64,000 nucleotides of DNA from Pomacea canaliculata (taxonomy: Eukaryota; Mollusca; Gastropoda; Architaenioglossa; Ampullariidae): positions 25,062,158 to 25,126,157 of the forward strand of contig NC_037597.1 in assembly GCF_003073045.1 (NCBI RefSeq), given 5' to 3'. Shown here piece by piece: positions 13,401 through 26,330 of this stretch. A program made the translations under genes and the position numbers. Below the pieces are notes generated by a model. The model saw only the letters and a list, made by a program, of their open reading frames with translations, did not search any database and had not been told where the DNA came from. The number at the start of each line of letters is the position of its first letter. Positions within the stretch are counted from its first letter, which is position 1.

Positions 13401-14499
13401 TTTTAAAAAATGGAAACAAGCAAAATGTATGGCTGTTCTATACATGTAGTTTGCTAAACAATGATTATACAGGTCTGCTCTTTTGTCTCCATGTGCATCA
13501 TACTTAATCAAAAATATCCACTGCAGCCCCGATTCGATAACCTGTATTTCATTTCCATGACTATGCCAACAAAATGAGACAGACACCGGCCTTCTGCCAA
13601 CAATGAAATATTTTCTGCCTCTCAATGCTTGGGAGAAGGGGAAGTAGCTGGTTGGAATCGTTATAACACAGATACTTATGGGCTCACTTAAAAATCAGCA
13701 GCTGCTCAGCTTGCAGCCAAAATATGTAACAACAGTTATTACAGGTGTTTGGTCTGATGAGATCTGTTTGCAATCTTTCCAAAAATGTATGCTGCACACA
13801 ACCTGGGAGCATGTAATCCCAACAGGTCTGTTTTAGCACAAAACAAAGCAATTTGACATTTTCATATCCAAAAACTGCAAAACATTTCAGTCAGACAATT
13901 CGGTGCCTCTGGAATGGCTTTCCATTCTGGGATTAGCGAAATAACTTTGCAGTGTATATAACTTGGCATGCACTGGTTTTGACAGCTTGACCTAAAAATT
14001 AAAAAAATTCTATTCAGTAATGTTAGTTGACAATATTAAACCCACATATAGAGTCATTCACTATTCAAACAATCAAAACCTCATTTTCACTCTTCAACAA
14101 GACAAAGATTTTCAAACCCTCAAATATATTCCAAGGCCCACTCCAGTAATCTTCACACTACCAAAGCCTCAGATTCTTTGTCACTGACACCCTGCTCCCT
14201 GGTTAGCCTGAGTGTGCACTTTGATTGAGTTTTATCAACGGTACAGCATCTGCATCAACATCCTGTAACCATGGATCTTGTCAGCTGTGCAAAACCAGCT
14301 TTCATCTAGTTTTTCACACAACCTGGATTTAACAGACTGATCAGTCTGAAAGGACTCTCATCTGTTGGTTCCTCTTAAAGCAGAAGACAGCACAGCAACG
14401 CAATTCTGTCAGCAGCCAGACATTTGGAAAGATGACATGTCTCTCATCTGACGGGACCAGAGGGAGGGATAGGTGAGGAGCAGGGCAAGGCACAGAGCA
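10421..14499. other. Gene-poor stretch downstream of SNX6
   Basis: No coding exon is supported. Part of the right side is presumably the SNX6 3' UTR, whose end I cannot place. A GC-rich patch at about 10800-10950 is open in several phases on both strands without family resemblance; it is followed on the minus strand by a polyadenylation hexamer. Confidence 0.5.
10762..10767 (-). terminator. Candidate poly(A) signal AATAAA
   Basis: The minus strand carries AATAAA about 30 bp after the stop of a minus-strand open frame of about 100 codons that lies in a GC-rich patch. It could end a long SNX6 3' UTR or an unidentified transcript. The hexamer alone is weak evidence. Confidence 0.25.
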
Positions 14500-17400
14500 C
14501 TAGGACTCATCCTCCAAGGCAGTGATACAGTTCTTCAGCAGCTGAACCTGGGCCTGAAAGCAGAAATGCATGAATACATGGACACGTACACAAAAATACG
14601 CAAGCCTTTTACACACCAATCACCATTAAAATGGTTCCCCGATACCTTGAAACATCACAAAGGCTCTAATGAATAAAAAGATGATAGGTAAAATAGGTAA
14701 ATTACGTAAAGAACACAATGTGGAGTTGGATGCAAAATAAGATTTTTTTTTCTTTCTAATGCCTCTAAATTTCCAGACTTTCTTCACAGTTCAGGAGTCT
14801 AAATGCCTCCGGTTCATGTACTTCGTGTATACTTTTTACAACGAAGCAAGCATGATTTGTTAATGTGCTGTCACTTGTAACTTTCAGAAGACCCTATTGA
14901 GTTGATACTAGCTCATTTACTGACTGCATTTCAGGCATAACACCCATTATAGAATGTTATCAGTCCTCAAGGCTGTTATATAAAGGAAGACACCCCCTTT
15001 ATGGTCTATTATCAGTCAACAGAATTGCTATATGGATGAAGGTAATGAGGATTGGTGTTTGCAAAGTAGCCAGCCATGTAAACAGATGCCACAAGAAGAA
15101 AGAACAGTGTGACAGATGAAATCTAAACCCAGACTTGTTCAAAAGAATGCATTTTGAGTATTTTTTTTAATTTTTATTTCCCACAGCTCAGCTTAATTTA
15201 CCACAAATACAGACACTTAGAATTAGTGGTTGGTCAGTAAAAAATGGGCTAAAAGTAGGACTTACTTTTGCATGCTTCAGTTCAAGCTCCACCAACTCCA
15301 CCATGTGCTTTTTAAAATATTGTATCCTGCGCACCTTGAATTCTCCAATTTCTGCACACAATTTATTGCATGCTGATGAACACTGATACATGAGTGGCAA
15401 CATAACTGTGAAAAACAAACTGATCAGAATGTATCATCAGTCCTGTGGAAAGCTGACTCTCCATCTAATGGAATAAAAAAAACACTGTTTTCTTGGTCAC
15501 ACCATCACATCCTGTGAGTGCCATATATATATAGCTTACCTTTCTTTGCCACCTCTGATATCTTTTCAAACTTTTTACAACTTTGCTCCTGAGTCTTCTC
15601 AGCCTGTGAAAGGAAAATAAATGATGCATAATTTTAACTATAAATCATTTTAAGTATCATGCTTATATACTCAAAGCATTCTATCAATGTATGAATGATA
15701 AATACTTTGTTAATCATAAAGATAAATTAACAATGGTATCACACTTTAAAGAATACGAGGACGACAGATGTTGGTACAGACACTAAACTATTTGGCATTT
15801 ACCTGCGCAACTTCTTTGTTCTTGGTGCGAGCTTTTTCCAGTGCTTTGTTTGCAGCCTCATAGTCAGCTAGGGAACGAGAGCGACGGTAGAGCAGATCCT
15901 TTGCAGCAGCGGAGTCTCGCATGTAGTATCGCAACGTGTCACTCAGTTTTAGATCCTCATCAGATGCCACCCTTCCTTCAAGTTTCTGCAGCCAAATACA
16001 GGTCATATTGAGAAAAGTCCAGCAGACTAAATCCTTTCTCACTCCTATTCCAAGAAAATGACCTATAAATATCCTACCTATAAACAAAGACCTTGCACCA
16101 AAGCTCCTGTCTGCTTTTGTGTTGTTCCAGGTGGATTAATGCAACTCTCTATTTGTCTGCCTCCCTAACAGCCTATCGGACAAGATTCAAAGAGCTCGGA
16201 ATAATGCTGCTTCTACTGTCTTTCAAAGGCAAAAAGTAGGCCATGCTACACCCCTTCTTGAGCAGCTTAACTGACGGCCAGTTGAGACCCATGTCAGTCT
16301 GTTCAATATGCTCGTAACCCTCTTCCCTGTGACATGCAGCAGACAGGTGAAATTTGGCAGATGCTCCTTTTGCTGCCTTCACAGCATTGCCCTAGTAAAT
16401 CTATCTGAGCTACTGATGCTTTACCATCTGAGCTGGTCTGTTCAATCTGCTTATAACCCTCCTCCGTGTCACGCAGCAGATGGATGAAATTTAACACATG
16501 CTCTTTTTCCTTCTTGGATCCCACTGTTTGGAATTATCTTTCTTTAAATTGTACCTAGATTTGAAGCCTTGTTGCAGCCCTATGCTCCTCGAGGAGTAAC
16601 AAGAACTAGCATTTGAAACCTGCAGATCTGAAATGACAGCTGATCTCTTTAAAAAAAAAAATCTTGCATAATCATGAGTACTGTTCTGCCCATCTCTCAA
16701 TTTTTCATATACTTTTTTTTCTTTTTGGGATTGGGGGGCATGATGTTATCTATTTGCTGATCCTTAAGTTGTTTACTGTAGGGTTGACTGTCGGTTGGTT
16801 TCTAGTCTTTCGTGTGCAACATATTCAGCTCATATTCACATGGGGAAATGTGCTTTACAAATCCATTTATTATTATATTTATTATCTTGCACATGAGAAG
16901 CAGTATTGAAATCCTGACATACAACCAAATCATTTTGATGATGTTATACTTTTGGGCTACAATAAATTCTCGCGGCACTTTTAAGCATATGACGAGATGA
17001 TAAAAACCATGCCATAATGCAAGGGAGACAAAAGAACACACCAACTTGGTACTTACCCTTGCCTTTTCCAATGCCTCAGCTACTTTTGTGAAAATCCTGG
17101 CAAATAATTTAAAAAAGAACCCAGCAAATAAAAATCAACATTCTGAGAAGTTGAAATTATATACTAGGGACATTTCTGTGCACTGTGGCTTCTTTAATCC
17201 TACCTGCACTTGTCTAATAAGTTTTCTAATTTCACATAGTTTCATAAACAAAATGCATCTTGTCCTTAAAATTAAGATGCTTAAAATATAAGAAATGCTC
17301 CTGCTAATATGAATGACTGTCAGCTGAGGTTATACATAGCTGTTTGAATATTAATACAGTGTCGTTAAATTTACATAGTGCAAAGTACTTAGTGTGTTAT

Positions 17401-20400
17401 GCAACTAAAACTATATCCCACGCAAAGCAGCCAGCTCATGTTAACACCCAATTCTCACTGTATTAGTGACAACCACTCAACTGATGCCATATTGCCAAAA
17501 TGTTAATTAAAAGTTTAACTTCTTGTGTATACGAAAACAAATCTAAACTGGTATTCAATACCTCCCCCAAGCACCTCTAGCTTAATGCCTAGCACTGTAA
17601 GCATATACAGGATACAGATGGCGTTGTATGCAAACATAGGTTGCATGCATCCACCTTTTTTTTTTTTTGTAATACTTTCATACAGAGAGGCTTGGAAATG
17701 ACAGCTCATTTGCTCTTTAGGTTTACACATTTTTTGTGTTCTGCTGCTTTATTAAAGAGAAGAGTAGAATACAAGCTGCCTCCACTGAATATAAATTTCT
17801 ACATCATCTATAGAATAATTTCTGCAATTTCTACATCACCACCAAAAGCTAACACTGTTCATAAACATCAGATCTCAAAAGGAGATGAGCGTGGTGTCTG
17901 ACCGTTACATAGAGTAAATGTGTTTAAAGTATATGTACATACTTATCTAACTCCGTGCTCTCAATAGTAGCCAGCTGTACCAGTCCAGTGGAAATCTGAA
18001 TGTAAGAGTCTGCCACATCTGCAAAAGACACCAAAACCATCTCAGTACGCAATTTAAAATTAGAGATAATACATTTAAGAATATTTTAGGATATTCACAG
18101 AATTCTACCCATTGTGCATTTGCTATGGCCTAAAGCAAGGGTAGGGAAACTTTTTCCTCCAGGGCCATTTAGATCTTTAAAACATCATGCACGGGCCACA
18201 AAAATGTATCTACTTAAAAATTAGCTGGCTCTATTTGATCATCCATACGGAAAGTGAGCAGCCAATAAGAAGCATACTTCTGTCCCAGCATGTAATCATG
18301 TGTGTCCTGTCTATCCCATAATGGACGGTCCTGGCTTGTCCATAAAATTTACGCTATTATTATTCACTTAATTTACATTTCTACTGCTATGAAAAAAATG
18401 CTTATAGATTAAGCAATGTTCAGCGTCTATGATTTGCCTTTTGAGAGATTTACAATTATGAGAAATGGGTAGTTTTTATTTTATGGTAAATACATCCTTT
18501 AGAGCAAGAGTGATGAATGTCTGGCCATACGTGTTAGCCCTGTGAAATCATTTGATCTTGCCCACCGAAGAGATAGTGTCAACATCTTTCTAGACTCTTA
18601 AGTACTAAGTTTTATGGAAAAAGTTTTACTGTAGAGAAGCAGCAGTAAGTTGACTTATTCACCTGCTGCCTATTAAATAACACTTAAGAAATATTTGTTT
18701 TTATTATCTATTCTGTTACCTAAAGACTTTCAAATAGATATTTTAATTCTGCAACAGTTTAACATCTGTTGCTTGTCAAAAGCTACATTAACAAAATTTG
18801 ATTTTGATTGTGATTCGCAAAGTTATGTCAGAAATCAAGCTGCTGTAAAATGCGAACTTGATTGTCCTTTTACACACAGCAAAGCCGACCAGATATAAAA
18901 CTTGTTTCCAGATGTAAGACAATCCAACCAGCTTAACTATTTGGAAATCAAAGCCTTTTCTGTATTTCTTATTTTATGTACTAGGTGCTACCATCTTACT
19001 TTTGTGCACTTTGGTCATTCTGTCTGCTTTTAGAGTAGCATCTCTGATCTTGGCATGGTACTCTATAAGAAACTGTTTCTCATTCTCAAACATATCATCG
19101 ATATCCTGCACAAAATAATCATTTGTCATTTACACAAAACTTGTGGTGCAAGTATACAATGTGGCAACCAAAAACTATGTAAAAGTTTAAAGAATGAGAA
19201 AACACATTAATAGTCGAGATCCATGCTTCAAACACCTTCTCACAAGCTTCAGTTTCCATTTACAAATTTCAGACAAATACGGGCATTTTCTTCAATTAAG
19301 ATACAAAAAGCTATGTTCTGTCGACAGGAACAAAACTCTAAAAGGTAAAGACAGTGGCAATTTAATCCTGTAATAGGTACATCAAATATTGCTATATACT
19401 TATTACACTAAGAACTGATTTCCTGCCAAATTATAATAAAAAAGTTTTACATATTATTGAAAATAAACTAAGGACTCTTGTCAAGTCAGTTGTCTCAAAA
19501 TTGCCTTCAAGAAGAAATCCCAACACACTGCATCTAATGTTTTTATTTAGTAAATAACTAAGAATTCCACACATGCAGGAACTAGATGTTTGATGAGAGT
19601 TTTTGGGAGGAAAACCATTTCCAAAATGTTTAAGTTGTTTTCTGCAAATACTCATACAGGTATACCTTTTGTCCTGAAAGTAAGGTCTCGTCCACAGATT
19701 TTGAAAGATTCTTGAAAAATCCTCCCAGCTTCTCCTTTTTGTTTTTACCCCTGACGCTTAGCTAGAAAAGATTATCAAGAAAGTTTCTTCATTAATGCTT
19801 TGATTCTTACTTGTACACATTAAACATAAAAGTATGCAATAAAATCTCTTTCTCCATAATCACGCAAGTCAAGATTCCACAAAAATCATGTACAGCTGGT
19901 CTTCTTCTGGACAAATATTTCAGAGCAGCTCAAATGTCAAGACAACGCAACCTATTTGCAGGTAAAAGTAAGAAATATAAACCCTAAAACCTAAACATCA
20001 CAGACACTGGCAGCCTAAAACATTAATACAGGTAGTGTGTGTGATCAGCATGGCAATATCTTAACAGATGAGTGATCACCAAAGTAGGACATGTAAAAAA
20101 AAAATACAGCAAATTTATATGCTGCAAAGTAGTGTCTGATGTCACTCATAGGATGAGATTCATTTTCTGTTTACATTACAGATCAAGTGTCTCTGCATAT
20201 TAAGTGTGATACTGTAAATAAAGTAAAACAATATCAGTCTGTAGCCAGTTTTTTCAACCAAAGTATCTGAACGAAAAGAGAAAGTGTGTCAGCAATGTGC
20301 ATACTTTAAATGGCTCATCACCTGACAAGAACATTTACAGGCACATGACTAAAATAAGTTCTTACATCTCCCGAATACTCCAGAAAGACCTCAAAGTTGA

Positions 20401-23400
20401 CATCCTGCCGCAGGACTGGGTGAGCTGCTAGCCGCTGCAGAAACACCTCATGCATTGCCACAGTCTTTTTGAATGTAGCTAGGTATTCCCTGCAACCAGT
20501 CAGAAGTAAAAATAGTTTTTTTCCCCCTGTATATCATATCTAACTTTATGTTTGATGATGTTCTCTTCCCTATTCATACTCTCTAGCAACAATGACACAT
20601 ACCATGCCAATGAGCGATGCATATTAAAAAAAAGACATTAAACTTCAGTATGGTAGCAAAAGTAAGTGCAATAGGGTATGAGAAATGGAAAAAATCTAAC
20701 TCTTGAATAAATGCTTATATATTTCCAGTATGCTAAACTTTTGTGTATATTAACTATACGCCATCAAATTAATTTTAAGTTTTAAATTCTCACAGAATAA
20801 AAAGACAGTGGAGGTGAGAGACAGCAACACAAACTGAGATGGGGCAAGCTGCATTCTAGACTATCATACTGACAGCCCACCCATCAAAGATCAACTCACG
20901 CCTCTAGCTCTTGCTTCATTTTCATGAACTCTTCTTTAGTCATTGTTCCCTCCCCTTCTCCAAGCCGCTGAAGCTTCTCCCGGGACGCATCGAAGTCTGG
21001 TCGAGGTGGGGCAGGTGGAATCTGCAGGTAAATACTTAAAATTCTTTACTGACCTACATACAGTGGCCAATAAATTTGCCATAAATTGTCACAAACGCCT
21101 CAATATTTGATCAAGCACTTAATACCTCTGACAAATTCCTTCAAAAACTTTCATACCTAAAGAAATTAACCAGAAACACTGCATAATCAAGTAGTCAAAA
21201 CAAAAATCAAATCAGTATAACAAAAAAGACAAACAGGATTATTTTTAAAACATTTTGTTTTCATAATTACATACTTCACTGCTTAGCAATAAATGGTTTC
21301 TGTGCCATATTCTAGCCACTGCTACCAGATGATGACTGGCATGTCCTTATGGAAAATAACCAATTTCTATTTCATTCAAAATTCTCATTCAAATGACACA
21401 TGCAGCACATTCCAAATGAAAAAAAAATATGGTGATTGTAGCAAGATCATATACAAAAATAATCACAGCATATGTATGATCCAAATACTTACAATGATGC
21501 CAGCATATTCCTCATTTTCCACATAGCGGTCATGCAACCAGATAAACTCCTCATGCTGACGAACAACTGACATCTCAGGTTTCTTGAACTGAGGCAGGGT
21601 TGTCTGAAACACAGCACAGTCTAACTTCTCAAAAGAAATGTTTTGCAGTTAATAAGATTAACTGCTTGTAGGAATTACTAGCTCTACAGAACCTGACTGA
21701 AAGCCAAGAAATTTAAGTTGGTTTACTTACATCACTTCCTGTATTATTTAATAGCTCTAATTTTAGTGGCTTATTTGTTGCTACCAATAGAAAAAATATT
21801 AATTTTATCTGTAATCTCTATACATCTATGTGTGGATGTACACATAAAGGAAAGAGGAAAAAAATATTAACAGACTACACACATATGAATGTAACTCTAA
21901 TTCCAAGCTATCTTTATGCAACCTAAGAAAAACTTCCTAAGCATCAACTAATTCTTTAACCTTTATATCCAAATACTATTTACACAAGAAGTTATTGCAT
22001 GACCTCAAATGAAGTTAAAAAGGAAAGCAAGGTAAATGGCCGACATAGATTTAAAGAGAAGAAACAATCCATAAAATCTTATAAAACTGTTCAAGATCTC
22101 ATAAATTGGACTGTTAGGCGTGTATTTTTTCCTACACACAATTAACAAGAAACTTTATCTATATGTATGCTAAGTAGTCATAACTTTGATTGGATTATAG
22201 TTTATTTCAACTGAATTGACATCGTTATTGCACACCTATAAATTCTACATATTAAAAGTTGTCTTTACCATTTCAACAGACTGAAAGAAAAAAGATGAGC
22301 ATAGAATTTTGTCTTTTACCAAATCTTTCGATGAAGGAGAAATTTCTAATCTTCTGGGGCCCAACTTTCAGTCTAAATAGCAAGGCCAGAAATCCAAATA
22401 CTTAGAGAGCCACATTAGTAAGGGGTTACCTTTGTATGAACAGTGAACTTGACTTTGTCCCGTTCACTCAGTGAGTCACTGATATCAACTAACAGTGATG
22501 TGTCTGTTAAGTCCACCGTATCCGATCGACCCTGAAGAATCATGCACATTTGGAATTTATCAGTAACACTTCATGGCAAATTATCCAATGATCAATTATC
22601 TAAAATCACTATACAGAAAAAGCTAAAAATATATTAATTTTTATAATTACCTCATTCTTTTAAACATTTACTACAAATCTAGTATTCCTTATAACCTAAT
22701 AAAATTTTTCTGAGTCTTATAAAAGGCATAGAAGTCTGGAGGACAGATGCAACACCAAGATTCTCATCCAGCTGTTCAAAGTACAGACTAGTCAACCCAT
22801 GCACAAGAGGATGCTAGAATCCTTAAATGTAGTTCAAAGAGGAACAGCTTCCTTAAAGAAACTGGCAGACTGGAAAGACAGGACTCAAGACCTCTCCCAG
22901 CTAGCTAATGAAAACATCTCCAGCTATAGCAACCTGCTCCATAAAAAAGATATTGTTTCCTGTAACCAGAAACATCCCAGGCATCTACGAAAAGGTACTT
23001 GAACAGATGAAGATAGGAAAACAATCACCTTGGAGTACATCCAATAAGTTTACTCACATGAACCATGGACAAGGTATGCACAGACAGATCAGCTGAAGAA
23101 AAGATGGAGGAGGTGGAGTCACAACTGAGAAATGGAGAAACATTTAAGAGCACATTTCTGACAGGCAAATATTCCACAAACTGCACAGCCAAATCCGAGA
23201 CTCTTAGGACTGCACCAAAATACTCTGTAACAACATAGAAAAGATTCACAACCAAATCGTCATCGTTACTGATGCTCTGTAAGTCTTGGTTGCCCTCTCT
23301 ACAGTCAGAGCTGACTGTCTTTGCATCAGCTGTGAATAGCTTGCAACAATAAACTGAACCATCAGTCTTATAGTGGATTCTCCCTCTCATTGTGATATCC

Positions 23401-25257
23401 CTAGCAATGAGGCAACTGAGTCTGGGAGAGGGAGGGAGGCTGCCCTAAGAGACCACCCCCCTGAGGCCAGGAAAATAATTAAAGCCAAGTAAAAGAAAAG
23501 ACAGCTTCAACAGCAGCAAACAAGGCCCAATTTACAATATAGAGACAGGAGAACAGGTGACTATCATAAGACTGAAAACATTTCACTCCAGACTAAGATG
23601 TCACAAGTTCACCAAGTTTCACATTGGAGAGTTCCCAGACCTCTCCTGCAGCAACAACAGTAGCCCACTTCTGCAGGACTGTCCAACCCACCAGAAACAA
23701 AGAGCAGAAACATGGCCTGATGACATACCAATGAAAAAAAGATCTTCAGCCCTGTAGCATCTACATTGTCTGGGCCTCTGAAAATGGGATGATTTGACCA
23801 TTTGCAAAATTGACTATAGCCCATAGTCAATTAGACCAAATCATCATCTATATGATAATCCGGCCACAAAAAAATAAACTTTGATACCCTCTCATTTCTC
23901 GTCCTTGGTTGATAAGTGTTGATAGTGTGTGTGTGTGTGATAGAGAGAGAAAAGGTAAATATAAATTAGAGTTTTCTACATATTCTGACATCTTTGCATT
24001 TGTTAATTGCTTTATTCTTTTAGCTTAAAAAGCACTACCTTAAGCCGTATGGCTGTGCCATGCCAACTGCTCTACTATTGTGTAAATTAAACTAAGCGAG
24101 GAATTATTTTTGCTCACTCTTACATAGGTATCCAAGCATTACATTACTTCTAACAGTATATATTTTTCATTTGATAACAATGGCAAGTGACTATGTATAT
24201 CAATAATACCATATGACTAATTTGCATAGAAAAATGTCATTGCATTTTTTTTTAAATACAACAAGCAATGAGTGACATTACACTGAATAGTAACTTTTGT
24301 ACTGAGTGGTCAAATCTATATTGACTGAGTGGTCAAATGGTCGAATTGATAACTTAGGTTTATTTCCTTAATATGCTTTGGTTTTCTCATACATTTTATA
24401 TATGTGTGTGTTTTTACATTATGGGAAACATTTCACTACATCTCAGACATACGTGCGCACGTGCATACATGCATATGCAGACTGACTCATACCCATGCAT
24501 GCTGACATTTCCAACCATACCTAATAATATCCACCCACATGCACACAAAACCAAAATATTTTAGGAAGCAGGTTATGTCTTGCATTTTCTTATCAATTTA
24601 TATGAACACAAAGCTGAGAATAAACTTAGTTAAATTTGTTTACATATTAACTTCTAAATAACTAAAACAAAACTAGCATTTATTGTTGAATTAGTTTTCC
24701 TGGATGTAAACAACATTGATAATAAATAACTAAGAATAACATTATAGTTTACGAGTAAATGTATCTTTAAAAAATAAAAAATTCTACTTCAAAACGAGAT
24801 TTATTGCATTCTCTGTTTGTTATTTTTCCATTTACGCCCCTCGCATGCTCGTTGTAGACAGCAGTGACGCCCCCTTTCAAGCGTAGCTTAGATACACAAA
24901 TTTACGACGACGTTAGGCGTATTTTAAATATATATATGGACTCTTTAACAGAAAGACCAATCTTAAACATAATTAAGTACACACTGATTTTTCTAAGGGA
25001 GTCTGCTTTGAACACCAAGGCCGAAAGTAGGAAGTCCGCCGGTTGTTTTGCTCCAAGGTATAATGAAAATGCATACGGTCTACCGTTATTTTATGCTTAC
25101 CTTGTTTTCCTGATCCTCAGCGAGGAGATCAGGGCTGTCGTCAATTCCATCCTGAAATGACATTAAAATAAAAATATGATGATCAAACTCCCAGTGAAGA
25201 AAACAGATGAAAATGTCTAGCAACTCTTCCTCATGCGAAACGCACACCCACCATCAT
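14500..25257 (-). CDS. SNX6: Sorting nexin 6 (SNX5/6-type PX-BAR protein), 14 coding exons
   Basis: Coding exons (minus strand): 25252-25257, 25101-25151, 22430-22531, 21493-21603, 20900-21021, 20366-20489, 19666-19761, 19000-19105, 17943-18018, 17057-17096, 15803-15985, 15540-15603, 15266-15351, 14500-14553. All junctions are GT-AG with matching phases and sum to 406 aa, the length I recall for human SNX6. The start follows the MM-(D/E)GxDD N-terminus of the family and needs a six-base first coding segment. A PX domain spans roughly residues 30-170, with the SNX5/6-type extended helical hairpin after PPAPPRPDF (93-101). A BAR domain spans about 180-402, with [20 protein letters not shown] around 298-317 and VELELKHAK at 381-389. 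By family knowledge it pairs with SNX1/2 in ESCPE-1 for endosome-to-Golgi retrieval. Introns carry two LINE relics. SNX5 orthology is the only alternative; invertebrates usually have a single SNX5/6 gene. Confidence 0.96.
16100..16610 (+). pseudogene. LINE reverse-transcriptase relic inside a SNX6 intron
   Basis: The plus strand gives [20 protein letters not shown], then [20 protein letters not shown], the usual CR1/L2 order of polymerase C-terminal blocks. After stops a 'PTVWNYLS' block follows, matching 'PxLWNSLP'. The segment at 16298-16378 is repeated imperfectly at 16436-16515, so the copy also has an internal duplication. It lies antisense to SNX6 in the intron between coding exons 10 and 11 and is non-functional. 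Confidence 0.8.
18135..18210 (+). repeat. hAT-like transposon end fragment
   Basis: The stretch reads like the common 'AGGGGTGGGxAACxTTTTTCCTCxxxGGGCCA' end of hAT-family elements and ends with a GGGCCAC block. No matching opposite end or target duplication was found, so this is a single-ended, low-confidence call. Confidence 0.3.
22730..23870 (+). pseudogene. Relic of a LINE with RNase H domain, in a SNX6 intron
   Basis: Plus-strand fragments match the RNase H end of a Jockey-like LINE. 'VIVTDAL' near 23250 fits the second active-site strand. [13 protein letters not shown] near 23375 fits 'PSHCGIxGNEAAD' of the last active-site loop. [17 protein letters not shown] near 23560 and [19 protein letters not shown] near 23680 fit the terminal 'TxxRLRTGH...LxxCP.....R...WP' tail. 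Several frameshifts and stops separate the blocks. The left part (22730-23200) has no clear match and its inclusion is a guess. Confidence 0.75.
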
Positions 25258-25271
25258 GGCTGAAGCGCTAT

Positions 25272-25280
25272 GTCACGTGA
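25272..25280. promoter_or_regulatory. CLEAR-like E-box GTCACGTGA upstream of SNX6
   Basis: GTCACGTGA lies 14 bp upstream of the SNX6 start codon and matches nine of ten positions of the TFEB/MITF CLEAR consensus GTCACGTGAC. TFEB-type control would suit an endosome-lysosome trafficking gene. A single motif in 800 bp is only suggestive. Confidence 0.4.
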
Positions 25281-26060
25281 TAATGAGTGAACATGAAAAG
25301 CTGCGCTTTTGCTTTCATATAATTTTGTGTCCTAGACTACAGATTTTATAGCAACGGTAAACAGTTAACACATGGACAATTAACTTCAGATTATTTCTAA
25401 TTTTACACCGCTCATAGCTCCACAAAACTAATGTGTTTAGTAAAATTTGCGTGTTGTCTTAGTCTCGGGTGTGTTCTGTTACTGAACTAGAAAATAATGG
25501 CCACCGCAAGCTGCTATAAATGAATAATTGTTTATGCCTTAGATTAACGGAGATACGGCCCTTTATGATACGTGGTTCAACTCTTCCATGCTTCCTGTAA
25601 ACCTGTAAGGCTAGTGCTCCCCTCCACCGGCTTGTCTAAAAATAGAATCCATCGTCTGCTATAAGCACCAAAAGGCCATTATGTCACTATTTTGCCTTAT
25701 AGAGACCACAAAATAAATAAATAAAATATGATTTTTGCCATAATTCCTGTATAGAATGTTATCAAATGTACACGCATTTATTTTGCCTTCAAGGTCGACT
25801 TAATCGATTGAGATGGCATACATTTTACCAATAATTATTATACAACTTGACTGAAAGTGTGCGCAACACACTATACCTATATAATCCCAGTATGGGATTT
25901 GCATATACCGTTGCATAGAAAAGTGGGAGAATAAAGGAGCTAGTGAAGCATGCAACTGTGATATTGCAAGATTTAAAATATCTTAAATGTGGGGTTGTTT
26001 TGATGTACGTGTTTTCGACGTTCACCCCTCCCCCCTTTTTTCATGTAACTGACCATGCAA
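25281..26060. other. SNX6 upstream region
   Basis: AT-rich sequence with no coding signal. It presumably holds the rest of the SNX6 promoter and 5' UTR, but no TATA box at a convincing position was recognised. Confidence 0.5.
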
Positions 26061-26067
26061 GCTATAG

Positions 26068-26293
26068 TAAGGTGACCAGACGTCCCGCATTTGGCGGGAC
26101 AGTCCCGCTTTTGACCTCGTGTCCCGCCTGCTCATCGGGCGGGAAGCCCAATGTCCCGCTTTCTGGCTTTCTGGCAAGTCCATCAAATGTCCCGATTGTC
26201 TTTAAAAATCACTTTTTTCGGCGTTCTTTGACGGTGACGACACCATCATCGGCATGTGTTCCGCTTTCGCCCCCCAAACATCTGGTCACCTTA
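26068..26293. mobile_element. 226-bp GTCCC-rich TIR element with 7-bp target duplication
   Basis: The ends are TAAGGTGACCAGA and its mirror TCTGGTCACCTTA. The flanks GCTATAG at 26061-26067 and 26294-26300 are an exact 7-bp direct repeat, possibly 8 bp allowing for end ambiguity. The interior repeats GTCCCGC motifs and their complements, so it can fold extensively. It has no open frame of note. A 7-8 bp duplication and short TIR fit a non-autonomous hAT-type element. Confidence 0.85.
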
Positions 26294-26330
26294 GCTATAG
26301 TATACTTTGTAATATAATATAACATGTTGA

